In this document: positions 1 to 7,836 of the stretch, one piece after another
How the letters are laid out: each line of letters begins with the position of its first letter
Numbering within the stretch: the stretch's first letter is position 1
Source: Streptomyces sp. NBC_00461
GTDB taxonomy: Bacteria > Actinomycetota > Actinomycetes > Streptomycetales > Streptomycetaceae
Assembly: GCF_036013935.1 (NCBI RefSeq)
Contig: NZ_CP107902.1
Location: forward strand, 5,799,001 to 5,863,000
Reading direction: 5' to 3'
Length of the DNA stretch: 64,000 nt
Program-made: the position numbers and the translations under genes
The notes under the pieces: model-generated
The model's database searches: none
The model's input: the letters and a program-made list of their open reading frames with translations, nothing else
Told to the model about the DNA's origin: nothing

Positions 1-2
1 CG

Positions 3-626
3 ACGCTGCTGCGCGCCCTGGCCAACGAAATCCCGCCGCACGAGCGCCTCATCACCGTCGAGCGGGCGCTGGAACTCGGCCTGGACACCTTCCCCGACCT
101 GCACCCGAACGTCGTCGCCTTCGAGGAGCGCCTGCCCAACTCCGAGGGCCAGGGCATGATTTCGATGGCCGAGCTGGTCCGCCGGTCCCTCCGTATGAAC
201 CCCTCCCGCGTCATCGTCGGTGAGGTCCTCGGCGACGAGATCGTGACCATGCTGAACGCGATGTCACAGGGCAACGACGGCTCGCTGTCCACGATCCACG
301 CCAACAGCTCCAGCGAGGTCTTCAACCGTATTTCGACGTACGCGCTGCAGGCCAGGGAGCGGCTGCCCATCGAGGCCAGCCAGATGCTGATCGCGGGTGC
401 GGTGAACTTCGTCGTCTTCATCCAGCGGCGCAACAACTTCCAGACGGGCGGCCGCCTCCAGCGCATGGTCACCTCGGTCCGCGAGGTCAACGGCGTCGAC
501 GGCCGGGTGCTGTCCAGCGAGGTGTTCGCGGAGACCTCCGACGGGCGGGTCGTACCGCACGCGCCCCTCGCCTGCCTGGAGGACCTGATCGCGCAGGGCT
601 ACCGGCCCACCGGAACGTGGGGATGA
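3..626 (+). CDS. tadA: Tad/Flp pilus assembly ATPase TadA/CpaF, 5'-truncated by window edge
   Basis: C-terminal part (about 207 residues) of the type II/IV secretion ATPase that powers Tad pilus assembly from the cytoplasmic face. The frame is open from the first base and begins with TLLRAL, the stretch that normally follows the Walker A GKT, so the P-loop lies just upstream of the window. Visible are a Walker B-like segment (RVIVGEVLGDE, about residues 65-75 of the visible part) and the His-box region ending in STIHANS. The stop overlaps the next start (ATGA at 623-626), so it is coupled to tadB. Family assignment is firm; the choice between the names TadA and CpaF is only convention. Confidence 0.93.
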   Translation, partial: TLLRALANEIPPHERLITVERALELGLDTFPDLHPNVVAFEERLPNSEGQGMISMAELVRRSLRMNPSRVIVGEVLGDEIVTMLNAMSQGNDGSLSTIHANSSSEVFNRISTYALQARERLPIEASQMLIAGAVNFVVFIQRRNNFQTGGRLQRMVTSVREVNGVDGRVLSSEVFAETSDGRVVPHAPLACLEDLIAQGYRPTGTWG

Positions 627-1600
627 ACATGATGCCTGTCGCACTCGGTTCGCTCGGTTCCATGGGCGGCCTGTTCTCTACGACCGTCCTGTACTCGCTC
701 GGCAGCGGCGTCGCCGTCGGCGGCGGACTCGCGCTGCTCATGGTCGCCGTACGCGGACTGCCCGTGAAGCCCGACCACGAGAAGCAGAAGGCCGCCGAGC
801 GGGCGAGCGAGCTGGTCCGGTTCGCCGGACAGCGCGGCTCGCTGGCGGCCATCGTCGGCCTCGTCGTACTGCTGCTGACCCGCTGGGCGGTGGCCGGCAT
901 CGCGGCCGGCATCCTCGTCTTCTTCTGGGACCGCCTCTTCGGCGGCGCCGCGGAGGAGAAGGCCGGCATGCGCCGCGTCGAGGCCCTCGCCTCCTGGACG
1001 GAGTCGCTGCGCGACACGATCGCCGGCGCGGTGGGCCTGGAGCAGGCCATCCCGGCATCGGCCCGCGCGTCCGCACCCGTCCTGCGTCCTCACCTGGACG
1101 CGCTCGTCGACCGGCTCCGGTCCCGTACCCCGCTCCCCGACGCGCTCCAGCAGCTCGCCGACGAGATCAACGACGCGTCCGCCGACATCATCGTCGCCGC
1201 CCTCATCCTCAACGCCCGCCTGCGCGGCCCGGGTCTGCGCCAGGTTCTGGGCGCGCTCGCCAAGTCGGCGCGCGAGGAAGTGGACATGCGCCAGCGCGTG
1301 ATGGCGCAGCGGGCGTCGACGCGGCGTTCGGTGCAGATCGTCATCGCGGTCTCGATCGCCTTCGTCCTCGGCCTGTCCGTCTTCAACCGCGACTTCGTGG
1401 CGCCGTACGGGACGGCCGTCGGCCAGCTCGTACTCGCCGGTGTGTGCGGCCTCTTCGCCCTCGGGTTCTGGTGGCTGCGCAAGCTGTCGACCATCGAGAC
1501 ACCGGAGCGGTTCCTGGTGCGGGACGAGTCGTCGGTCCAGTTCGTGCGACCCCGCACTCCCGCCCAGCACGCCCAGCACGAAGAGGGGGTACGACGGTGA
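623..1600 (+). CDS. tadB: TadB-like type II secretion F-domain membrane protein
   Basis: Inner-membrane platform protein of the Tad pilus (T2SSF family), about 325 aa. A hydrophobic N-terminus (residues ~10-40) and a segment near residues 75-100 precede the cytoplasmic helical T2SSF domain (about 125-250), and two more hydrophobic segments close the protein, which is the usual TadB topology. ATG 623 is preferred because it overlaps the tadA stop; GTG 617 is an in-frame alternative. The 3' end overlaps tadC by four bases (GTGA). Identification rests on topology and on its place between an ATPase and a second F-domain protein. Confidence 0.87.
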   Translation: MNMMPVALGSLGSMGGLFSTTVLYSLGSGVAVGGGLALLMVAVRGLPVKPDHEKQKAAERASELVRFAGQRGSLAAIVGLVVLLLTRWAVAGIAAGILVFFWDRLFGGAAEEKAGMRRVEALASWTESLRDTIAGAVGLEQAIPASARASAPVLRPHLDALVDRLRSRTPLPDALQQLADEINDASADIIVAALILNARLRGPGLRQVLGALAKSAREEVDMRQRVMAQRASTRRSVQIVIAVSIAFVLGLSVFNRDFVAPYGTAVGQLVLAGVCGLFALGFWWLRKLSTIETPERFLVRDESSVQFVRPRTPAQHAQHEEGVRR

Positions 1601-2520
1601 ACCTGACGATGCCGATCGTCATCGGCGCGGTCCTGGGCCTGGGCATCTACGCTCTCGTACGCGCCCTCATGCCGTCGAAGCGCAGCGCGGTCTCGCAGGT
1701 CGCGCGGATCGACGCGATGCGGGCCAGGGGAGCTGCGTACGAGTCCGCGCGGACGACTGCGGACAAGGGCCGCCTCGGCGCGCTGCGGGCCGAAGTCGGC
1801 CAGCGCGTGGCCGAGTTCTACCTGCAGCAGGGCTGGGAACAGCGCTCGCTGCGCGCCGACCTGTCGGTGCTGGAGCGCAGCTGGGAGAAGTTCCTGGCGA
1901 CGAAGGTTCTGCTGGCCGTGGCGGGGCTGTTCTTCGGCCCGTTCATGTTCGCGGTGGTGTGGACGCTGGGTTTCGGCAGCAGCCCGGCCATCCCGGTCTG
2001 GCTGGCTCTGGCGTTCGCCCTCGTCTTCTTCTTCCTGCCCGATCTGGAGGTCCGGCGGGACGCGGCGGAGAAGCGGCGTGACCTGCGGCGCGTGATCGGT
2101 GCCTACCTGGACCTGGTGTCGATGAGCCTCGCCGGCGGCCGCGGTCTTCCCGAGGCGCTCATGGCCGCGGCGGAGGTCTCCGACGGCTGGGCGACCCAGC
2201 GCATCCGCAACGTGCTGGCCGACGCCCGCATCACCGGTATCAGCCAGTGGCAGGCACTGGGGCAACTCGGCGAGGAGATCGGCGTGGAGGAGCTCAAGGA
2301 CCTCTCCGCCTCGCTCGCCCTGGTCGCGGACGACGGCGCCAAGGTACGTGAGTCCCTCGCCTCCCGCGCCGAGACCATGCGGCACCGCGAACTCGCCGAG
2401 ATCGAGGGCAGCGCGGGCGAGAAGTCGCAGTCGATGCTCGTGGCCCAGCTGCTGCTGTGCGCGGGCTTCCTGGTGTTCCTGATCTATCCGGCGGCGATGC
2501 GGGTGTTCCAGGTGCAATGA
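1597..2520 (+). CDS. tadC: TadC-like type II secretion F-domain membrane protein
   Basis: Second platform protein of the Tad system, 307 aa from GTG 1597, whose start overlaps the tadB stop. One N-terminal membrane segment (IVIGAVLGLGIYALVRAL) is followed by a basic region, a pair of membrane segments around residues 105-150, a T2SSF helical domain around 165-275 containing SLAGGRGLPEAL, and a C-terminal hydrophobic helix. The open frame continues upstream into tadB, but residues before 1597 look like shadow translation and the coupled GTG is the natural start. TadB and TadC are thought to form the membrane base on which the ATPase acts. Confidence 0.87.
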   Translation: MNLTMPIVIGAVLGLGIYALVRALMPSKRSAVSQVARIDAMRARGAAYESARTTADKGRLGALRAEVGQRVAEFYLQQGWEQRSLRADLSVLERSWEKFLATKVLLAVAGLFFGPFMFAVVWTLGFGSSPAIPVWLALAFALVFFFLPDLEVRRDAAEKRRDLRRVIGAYLDLVSMSLAGGRGLPEALMAAAEVSDGWATQRIRNVLADARITGISQWQALGQLGEEIGVEELKDLSASLALVADDGAKVRESLASRAETMRHRELAEIEGSAGEKSQSMLVAQLLLCAGFLVFLIYPAAMRVFQVQ

Positions 2521-2586
2521 CGCACCGCGGACGACCCAAGACTACGAACGACTACCGGCGAACTGCTTCTGAGAGGACAACTCACC

Positions 2587-2838
2587 ATGATGGGACGGAA
2601 CTTCAACACCGGAATCCCGGCCGTGGACTTCCTGGTCACCTTCCTGCAGGGCCGCGTGCAGCGCGTCCGCTCCGGCGAACTGGACCGCGGTGCCTCCGCC
2701 GTCGAGTGGGTCATCATCTCCGCGGTCGTCGTGGCGATCGTCGGCGTGGTGGCCGCGATCATCAACGCGGCGTTGAGCAAGGGCGCCACCAAGGTCAGCA
2801 CCTGCATCGACGGCGCCAAGGCGACCGGCACCTGCTGA
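2587..2838 (+). CDS. flp: Flp-type pilin subunit
   Basis: Small (83 aa) major-pilin candidate. A basic leader of about 38 residues ends in DRGASAVEW, matching the class IVb prepilin cleavage site (Gly, then Glu at +5). It is followed by a hydrophobic helix rich in V, A and I and a short C-terminus with two cysteines (STCIDG and the final Cys) that could form a disulfide. The leader is long compared with proteobacterial Flp. Cleavage would need the prepilin peptidase encoded at 23937. It sits 66 bases after tadC, behind a GAGAGGA-like ribosome site. Confidence 0.88.
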   Translation: MMGRNFNTGIPAVDFLVTFLQGRVQRVRSGELDRGASAVEWVIISAVVVAIVGVVAAIINAALSKGATKVSTCIDGAKATGTC

Positions 2839-2860
2839 TCGCACGTACGTACCTAAGAAG

Positions 2861-3331
2861 TTGACGGGGGTGCCGGCAGACGTGGGCAGATGGATGCGCC
2901 GCAGGGTGGGGACCGCACGCAGGGCCGCGGCCACCCGTGGTGATTCCGGAATGACCGCGATCGAGTTCGTGCTGCTCACGCCGGTCCTGTTCTTCATGAT
3001 CTTCGCTACGGTGCAGTTCGCGCTGTACTTCTTCGCCGACCACGTGGCCCAGGCGGCCGCCCAGGCCGGCGCTCGCAAGGCCCGCGCCACCGCGCACGAT
3101 TCCCCGGGCGGGTGGCGGGGCGAGGCGCAGAGCGTGGTGGACAGCTACATCAGCCAGCTGGGCCCGCAGTTGGTCCTCTCGCCGAACGTGAAGATGCTCC
3201 AGCCCGAGCAGAACACGGTCGGCGTGGAGATCACGGCGAAGGTGCCGACGGTGTTCCCGGGGCTGGACTTCACGGTGCACGCGCAGTCGGAAGGCCCGGT
3301 GGAGAGGTTCGTAAGGGACGACGGGAACTAG
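2861..3331 (+). CDS. TadE-like pseudopilin
   Basis: Predicted minor pseudopilin, up to 156 aa. After a basic leader comes GDSGMTAIEFVLLTPVLFF, the TadE-type hydrophobic anchor with Glu a few residues after the Gly, followed by a ~90-residue extracellular part. The start is uncertain: TTG 2861 gives the longest reading, with GTG 2870 and ATG 2894 as in-frame alternatives. It is followed after two bases by a second TadE-like gene. TadE/TadF-type proteins are processed by the same peptidase as Flp and may prime or tip the pilus. Confidence 0.82.
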   Translation: MTGVPADVGRWMRRRVGTARRAAATRGDSGMTAIEFVLLTPVLFFMIFATVQFALYFFADHVAQAAAQAGARKARATAHDSPGGWRGEAQSVVDSYISQLGPQLVLSPNVKMLQPEQNTVGVEITAKVPTVFPGLDFTVHAQSEGPVERFVRDDGN

Positions 3332-3333
3332 GA

Positions 3334-3771
3334 ATGACACTCTCTGCCCTCAGGGATCTCCTCCACAGCCGTATGCCCCGGGACGACCGTGGCCTCTCCG
3401 CGATCGAGGTGGTGATCCTCGCTCCGGTGATGATCCTCTTCATCCTCGTCCTGGTGGCCTTCGGCCAGATGGTGGACGGACGGGGAGCGATCGACGGGGC
3501 GGCCCGGGACGCGGCTCGTTCCGGATCCCTCCAGTGGGACCAGGGCAACGCCATGGCCGAGGCACGCAAGGCCGCCGAGGCCGACCTGTCCGATGTCTGC
3601 TCCGGCCCGGTCACGGTGACCAAAACCAGCCTCGGCTTCGCGAACGCCGACCTCTTCACCGTCGACGTGAGCTGCGAGATACGGGGGCTTGCCATGCTCG
3701 GCCTGGACATCCAGACCCGGATGTCGGGCTCGTTCACCGCCCCGCTGGACCCGTACAAGAGGAAGGCGTGA
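3334..3771 (+). CDS. TadE-like pseudopilin (second copy)
   Basis: 145 aa from ATG 3334. The motif DDRGLSAIEVVILAPVMILF (residues ~18-37) is again the TadE-type prepilin-like anchor with Glu shortly after Gly. The extracellular part has two cysteines (DVCSGP and VSCEIR) that may pair. The open frame extends upstream inside the preceding gene, but ATG 3334, three bases after its stop, fits an operon. It is one of three consecutive pseudopilin-like genes. Confidence 0.83.
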   Translation: MTLSALRDLLHSRMPRDDRGLSAIEVVILAPVMILFILVLVAFGQMVDGRGAIDGAARDAARSGSLQWDQGNAMAEARKAAEADLSDVCSGPVTVTKTSLGFANADLFTVDVSCEIRGLAMLGLDIQTRMSGSFTAPLDPYKRKA

Positions 3772-3781
3772 GGAAGGCGTG

Positions 3782-4297
3782 ATGGGCGCGCAACAGGAAA
3801 ACCGGATGGGCGAGTCGAGCAGGCCCGCCAAGGCCGCGACCGCCGCCCTGCGCACCTGGCTGTCCGCCCGCCGCGCCCACCTCGACGACCGCGGATCGGG
3901 CGCCGGCGCGGTCATCATCTTCGCGCTCGTCTTCCTCTCCCTCTCGGCCTTCGTCATCGACGGCGGCCTGTCCATCTCGAAGCGGGAGCGCGCGGCCGAC
4001 ATCGCGGAGCAGGCCGCCCGTTACGCCGCCCAGGACATCGACATCAATGGTCTGTACGAGAACGGAGGCGGCGACGCCCCGATCAACTACCAGAACTGCG
4101 ATGCCCGCGTGAAGGCCTTCGCCCGCCAGATGGACATGTCCGGCGCGGACACCGCCGCGACCCACTGCGTGGCGGCGAACGCCCAACAGGTGCAGGTCGA
4201 TGTGCAGTTGACGTACTCGCCGATCTTCACGGGGATGTTCTACGGCGGTGACGTGATCGTGCACGGGCAGGGCGTGGCGGAGAACCAGGTCGGCTGA
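3782..4297 (+). CDS. TadG-like pilus assembly protein
   Basis: 171 aa from ATG 3782, preceded by AGGAAGG at 3771-3777. The hydrophobic segment DRGSGAGAVIIFALVFLSLS followed by FVIDGG resembles the Flp-pilus/TadG N-terminal anchor, where DGG often follows the helix. The rest (about 110 residues) is probably extracellular and has cysteines near residues 100 and 130. It is shorter than typical TadG proteins that carry a von Willebrand A domain, and no MIDAS motif is visible. Confidence 0.75.
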   Translation: MGAQQENRMGESSRPAKAATAALRTWLSARRAHLDDRGSGAGAVIIFALVFLSLSAFVIDGGLSISKRERAADIAEQAARYAAQDIDINGLYENGGGDAPINYQNCDARVKAFARQMDMSGADTAATHCVAANAQQVQVDVQLTYSPIFTGMFYGGDVIVHGQGVAENQVG

Positions 4298-4300
4298 GGC

Positions 4301-5008
4301 GTGTTCGGACGGAAACAGGCGGAGCCGGTCGTCGAGCCGGTGCCGTGGGAACGCGCGGGATGGTTCGCGGTCACCGACATGGTGCGGCAGGCGACGCTGC
4401 GCCGTAAGAAGCTGACCGGACAGCGGGCCGTGCGCATGGCCACGGCACAGGGAGGAGTCCGGTACTTCGCCCCGGTCGCGCTCGTCTCCGCCACCGAGGA
4501 CGAGATCCCGTCGTACACCCTGTACGAGGCCACGCGGCCGGAGTCCCTGCTGTGCGCACTCACCCCGGAGAAGCGCGGCGCACGCTACCGGGTGACCGAC
4601 GGACAGGGCATCGAACTGGGCCTGGCTCACCGGACCCCGGCCCCCAAGCGCACCATCCAGCACAGCTGGTGGCTCCAGCAGCCCGGCCACGCCGACATCG
4701 TGGCCCGCTACCACTGGGCGCGGGGCAACGCGAAGGACGTCGCGGAGCGGGGCAAGGAGACCGTGGTCCGCGGGGCCGGAAAGCTCGCCGAAGGTGTCGT
4801 CGACTCGCTGCTCAGCTTCGGTGCCGACGAGGACAGCGGAGGGGCCGGTTCCTACACCGCCAAGCCGATCACCTGGCGCGCGGAGGGCGAGGAGGAACCC
4901 GTGGCCCTGACGGCCGGTCGTGTGGAGGGTGCCACGACCTACCTCCCGCAAGCGGCCTGGCTGGACCGTCGACTCGCCTTCGCGTTGGGCGTGTTGCGGG
5001 AGGTGTGA
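4301..5008 (+). CDS. Hypothetical protein at the end of the Tad operon
   Basis: 235 aa from GTG 4301, three bases after the preceding stop. I do not recognise the family. It is rich in W, R and E, with no signal peptide or membrane helix, so it is probably cytoplasmic. A central stretch with AERGKETVVRGAGKLAEGV looks amphipathic. Its tight placement as last gene of the tad block suggests a pilus-related role, but that rests on position alone. It converges with the sigma-factor gene, the stops lying six bases apart. Confidence 0.75.
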   Translation: MFGRKQAEPVVEPVPWERAGWFAVTDMVRQATLRRKKLTGQRAVRMATAQGGVRYFAPVALVSATEDEIPSYTLYEATRPESLLCALTPEKRGARYRVTDGQGIELGLAHRTPAPKRTIQHSWWLQQPGHADIVARYHWARGNAKDVAERGKETVVRGAGKLAEGVVDSLLSFGADEDSGGAGSYTAKPITWRAEGEEEPVALTAGRVEGATTYLPQAAWLDRRLAFALGVLREV

Positions 5009-5014
5009 CGGCGG

Positions 5015-6886
5015 TCAGTGGTGCGGTCCGGCGCCGAACCCTTGTCCGTGCCCGTCCGCGCAGCCGTCCCCGGGGGGTGCGGGGGGCGATGGCGCGGACG
5101 GCTCGGACGGCTCGGACGGCTCGGGAACGGGTTGGTGTTCGGATCCGGTGGACTGGTCCGTGGACCCGGGGGGCGTGCTCGGCGACGGGTCCGGGGTGCC
5201 CTCGACAGGCGGGGTGTCCTCGACAGGCGGAGCGTCGTCAAGGGGCGGGGTGTCCTCGACAGGCGGAGCGTCGTCAAGAGGCGGAGTGTCCTCAACAGGC
5301 TGGGGGTCCGCGGGGGTTGGGGTCTCGGAGGGCGGCGTGGGCGGGGGAGTCGGGGAGCTCGGCGCGCTCGGGGTGCCCGGGGTGCCCGGGACTGTGGGTT
5401 CGGGGGCGTTGTCGGTGGGGGGTGCGGGGGGCGCCGCCGGGGGTGCTGGGGGTGCTGGGGGTGTCGGGGGTGCCGGGGGTGCTGGGGGTGCCGGGGGTGC
5501 CGGGGGTGTCGGGGGTGCCGGAGTGTGCTTCGGCGGAGCTGCCGGGGCCGGGGCTTCCGGAGCCTGCGGCTCTTCGTGCTCCCTTCCCGTCGCGGGGGGA
5601 GCCGGATCCGTGCCCTTGGGCGTGGTCTCGGTCGGCTTCTCCGGCACGGTGCCGGCCGGCGACGGGGTGTCGTCCGTCTGCTCTCCCGCGGTCTCCCCGT
5701 CCGGTGTCACCCGGACCTGCTCACCGCCGTGCCCGCCATCCACCCGGGCTGATGTGCCCTCCCTCTCCGGCAGCCCGACCCGCGGGCCCTCAGCCGGCGG
5801 AGCCACCGCCGCAGCCACCGGCACCTTCGCTACAGGTACCTGCGCCACCGGCCTTTGCGCCAACGGCACCTTGACGGCAGGCGCCTCGGCCACCGGTGTC
5901 CGCTGCTCCGGAACCGTGGAGGAGTCGAGCGAGCCGAGCACCAGAAGGACCGCGGCGATACCTGCCGCAACCGCGCCGCCCGCAGCCGCCGCCTGCGTCT
6001 TCGAACCGCCGACCGCGGCCTGGCGCACCGCGTGCAGCAGCCCGCCACCGTGCCCGCCGCCGCCCGCCGTGAACGCGGCACCGGCAGAACCGGCCGTGAA
6101 GGCGAGCAGGAACTTGCCGCCACCGCCCACCACGAACACGAGCAGCGCCGGACCGACGAGCGCGGGCAACCGGTCGTTGGCACTCATCAGGGCGGCGAGC
6201 CGCGCCCGGCAGTCATCGCACGCGTCCACATGCCCGAGCAGCCGCTCGGACTGCTTCGCCGTTGCCGCACCGCGCACGTACGCGGGCATACGACTCCAGT
6301 GGACCTGGCAGACGGGATCGTCCGGAGCCCCGGTCTGTGTCTTCAGGAACGCCTGCCGCATGCCCTCGCGGGCGCGGTGCAGCAGCACGGCCGTCGCACC
6401 GTCCCTCGTGCCGAGCTGCGGGCCGATCGCCGCAAGCGGCTGGCCCTCGGCCTCGGCCAGCCACAGCGCCTTCACCCACCGCTCGGGCAACTGCCCCAGC
6501 ACACGCACCACCAGGTCGACGCAGGACACCTGCTCGGCAGGGTCGTTCCCATACGCGTACCCGCCGGTCTCACCCCGCTCGTCGCCGTGCGGATCCTGCG
6601 GCGTCTCGCGTACGGCGCTGCCGGCGGCGATCGCGAGGTGCCGCACCGTCGTCATCAGATACGCCGGTACGTTCTCGATCTCGTGCCCCGCCGCCAGCCG
6701 CCGCCACACCTTGAAGTGCGCCTCGGCGACGAGGTCTTCGGCGGTCCAGGCGTTCCTGGTGAGCGAGCGGGCATACGCGACCAGACGCGGTTGCTGCTCT
6801 TCGTAAATGCGGGCGTACGCCGCCGTGGCCGTGGCCGTAGCGGTGGTGGAGGCCGGTGCGGACACCGCAGGGGAACCGTCGGACAT
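5015..6886 (-). CDS. ECF-type sigma factor fused to zinc-binding motif, membrane segment and proline-rich tail
   Basis: 623 aa from ATG 6886. Residues ~20-90 match sigma region 2 (IYEEQQPRLVAYARSLT, then TAEDLVAEAHFKVWRRL). Residues ~130-190 match region 4 (LPERWVKALWLAEAEGQ, PQLGTRDGATAVLLHRAREG). Residues ~215-240 hold GHVDACDDCRARL, the HxxxCxxC signature of zinc-containing anti-sigma factors. Hydrophobic segments follow (LVGPALLVFVVGGGGKFLLA, and a second near VAAGIAAVLLVLGSL), then about 280 residues rich in P, A, E and T with short repeats. This suggests a sigma factor tethered to the membrane by its own C-terminal sensor. Tethering is inferred. The frame stays open upstream of 6886, but no family similarity is seen there. 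Confidence 0.85.
   Translation of the reverse strand: MSDGSPAVSAPASTTATATATAAYARIYEEQQPRLVAYARSLTRNAWTAEDLVAEAHFKVWRRLAAGHEIENVPAYLMTTVRHLAIAAGSAVRETPQDPHGDERGETGGYAYGNDPAEQVSCVDLVVRVLGQLPERWVKALWLAEAEGQPLAAIGPQLGTRDGATAVLLHRAREGMRQAFLKTQTGAPDDPVCQVHWSRMPAYVRGAATAKQSERLLGHVDACDDCRARLAALMSANDRLPALVGPALLVFVVGGGGKFLLAFTAGSAGAAFTAGGGGHGGGLLHAVRQAAVGGSKTQAAAAGGAVAAGIAAVLLVLGSLDSSTVPEQRTPVAEAPAVKVPLAQRPVAQVPVAKVPVAAAVAPPAEGPRVGLPEREGTSARVDGGHGGEQVRVTPDGETAGEQTDDTPSPAGTVPEKPTETTPKGTDPAPPATGREHEEPQAPEAPAPAAPPKHTPAPPTPPAPPAPPAPPAPPTPPAPPAPPAAPPAPPTDNAPEPTVPGTPGTPSAPSSPTPPPTPPSETPTPADPQPVEDTPPLDDAPPVEDTPPLDDAPPVEDTPPVEGTPDPSPSTPPGSTDQSTGSEHQPVPEPSEPSEPSAPSPPAPPGDGCADGHGQGFGAGPHH
5193..5300 (-). repeat. 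36-bp in-frame tandem repeat in sigma-factor tail
   Basis: Near-identical 36-bp units start at 5211, 5247 and 5283 (last partial), with a related half-unit at 5193. They encode the 12-residue period DTPPLDDAPPVE on the minus strand. The high identity suggests recent expansion. Confidence 0.85.
5440..5519 (-). repeat. 9-bp repeat array encoding PPA/PPT tripeptides
   Basis: About nine consecutive 9-base units of the form GGGGGTGCY encode an uninterrupted Pro-Pro-Ala/Thr run on the minus strand. Such a run would be a stiff extended spacer and a translational pause site that normally depends on EF-P. Confidence 0.85.
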
Positions 6887-6941
6887 GGCGGAACGCTCCA
6901 GTTGCCTGCTGAGGGTGGGGAGTTTTGTAAGCGTAGATGGC

Positions 6942-6962
6942 GAAACTTTCAACCAAAGTTTC
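6942..6962. promoter_or_regulatory. Inverted repeat upstream of sigma-factor gene
   Basis: A perfect 8-bp inverted repeat (GAAACTTT, 5-base spacer, AAAGTTTC) lies 56 bases upstream of the sigma-factor start. It may be an operator. On the minus strand GAAAC also resembles an ECF -35 element, which would fit autoregulation. No -10 element could be assigned with confidence. Confidence 0.45.
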
Positions 6963-6975
6963 AGAGTCAGGCCAA

Positions 6976-6991
6976 TGTGACGCAGGTCACG
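6976..6991. promoter_or_regulatory. Putative Crp-type binding site
   Basis: TGTGACGCAGGTCACG matches the Crp consensus TGTGA-N6-TCACA at nine of ten fixed positions, and the streptomycete form GTG-N6-GNCAC exactly. It lies about 90 bases upstream of the sigma-factor start and about 190 bases before the divergent ssg-like gene, so it could act on either. Confidence 0.5.
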
Positions 6992-7088
6992 AGAGTCGGC
7001 TTCCGTTACGGCGTAATGCCCACCCCCTCTACGTGCTCGAAGGGGTGTACAGGCCCAACTGGCCATCGCCCGGCCCGATATAGCTGAC

Positions 7089-7118
7089 CTGACCCAACCT
7101 GACCCGACCTGACCCGAC
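7089..7118 (+). repeat. Three 10-bp tandem repeats (CTGACCCRAC)
   Basis: Units at 7089, 7099 and 7109 differ only at one position of the first unit. They sit in the intergenic region upstream of the ssg-like gene. Function unknown. Confidence 0.75.
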
Positions 7119-7179
7119 ATGGCTCGAAATGCTCGACTTGATCGGCTTACTCGACATGTCTGAATGAGGGAGCACGCTC

Positions 7180-7593
7180 GTGTACATCGCCCTGGAGCAA
7201 CCCACAGGCGCCCGTCTGCTCACCCCTGACCACGACGAGCTGGCGGTGCCCGTCACCCTCCGCTACGCCTCCGACGACCCTTTGGCGGTGCACCTCGTCT
7301 TCCCGGCCTGGATCTCGTTCGACGGCGAGGAGGTGACGTGGACGTTTGCGCGGGGGCTGTTGGAGGAGGGGCTGGGCAACGCCGCGGGCGTCGGCAACGT
7401 GCGCATCCGGCCGTACGGCCCGTCCCGCACCGTCGTGGAGCTCCACGCTCCGGAGGGCACGGCGGCCATCCTCTTCTACACAACCGCCCTCCAACGCTTC
7501 CTGCTTCGCTCGTACACCGTCACGGAGCCGGGCGGCGAGCCCCTGGAACCGGCGCTCGACCGGGGGCTGGCGTCATTGTTCGGCGGGGTGTGA
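7180..7593 (+). CDS. SsgA-like (SALP) sporulation/cell-division regulator
   Basis: 137 aa, GTG start at 7180 behind GAGGGAG (7166-7172). It shows the SALP layout: PVTLRYASDDPLAVHLVF near the N-terminus, then TWTFARGLLEEGL, and a central region ending in VVELHAPEG. SALPs are small actinomycete proteins that control septum localisation and sporulation-linked division; SsgB recruits FtsZ. Which of the several Streptomyces paralogues this is cannot be decided here. It stands alone between the sigma factor and the type VII-like locus. Confidence 0.88.
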   Translation: MYIALEQPTGARLLTPDHDELAVPVTLRYASDDPLAVHLVFPAWISFDGEEVTWTFARGLLEEGLGNAAGVGNVRIRPYGPSRTVVELHAPEGTAAILFYTTALQRFLLRSYTVTEPGGEPLEPALDRGLASLFGGV

Positions 7594-7836
7594 GGCCGGG
7601 GTGTCTGCGGTATGGCGACTGGTGAGCCGCAGTGGTCCGCAGAGCACTCCACCTCACTCCACTCCACTCATCTTCGCTTCACTCCACTCTGCTCGGGGGT
7701 GACGCCAAACCGTTGGCACTAGCGAAGCTGCGCGCGCCCCCGATAGGGTCCGTAAGGCTGTGATCGCGCTCCGTCACCATCGTGTGGTGCCCGATCAACA
7801 CCGGTGCCTACATGAGACGTTGACTAGGGGAAGTGC
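7594..7836. other. Intergenic region before type VII-like locus
   Basis: No gene seen. It contains a run of imperfect CACTC repeats at about 7646-7690 and a possible -10-like GATAGGGT near 7741. GGGGAAG at 7828-7834 is a plausible ribosome site for the gene starting at 7837. Confidence 0.5.

Noticed and set aside
599..1579. Long open frames antisense to the Tad genes
   Set aside because: Their composition (R/G/A/H-rich) and lack of any family motif are typical of shadow frames in high-G+C DNA. The same holds for long antisense frames over nuo, recQ and the LysM gene.
7700..7720. HrcA (CIRCE)-like half site TTGGCACTAGC
   Set aside because: Only one half is present; the inverted partner is missing.
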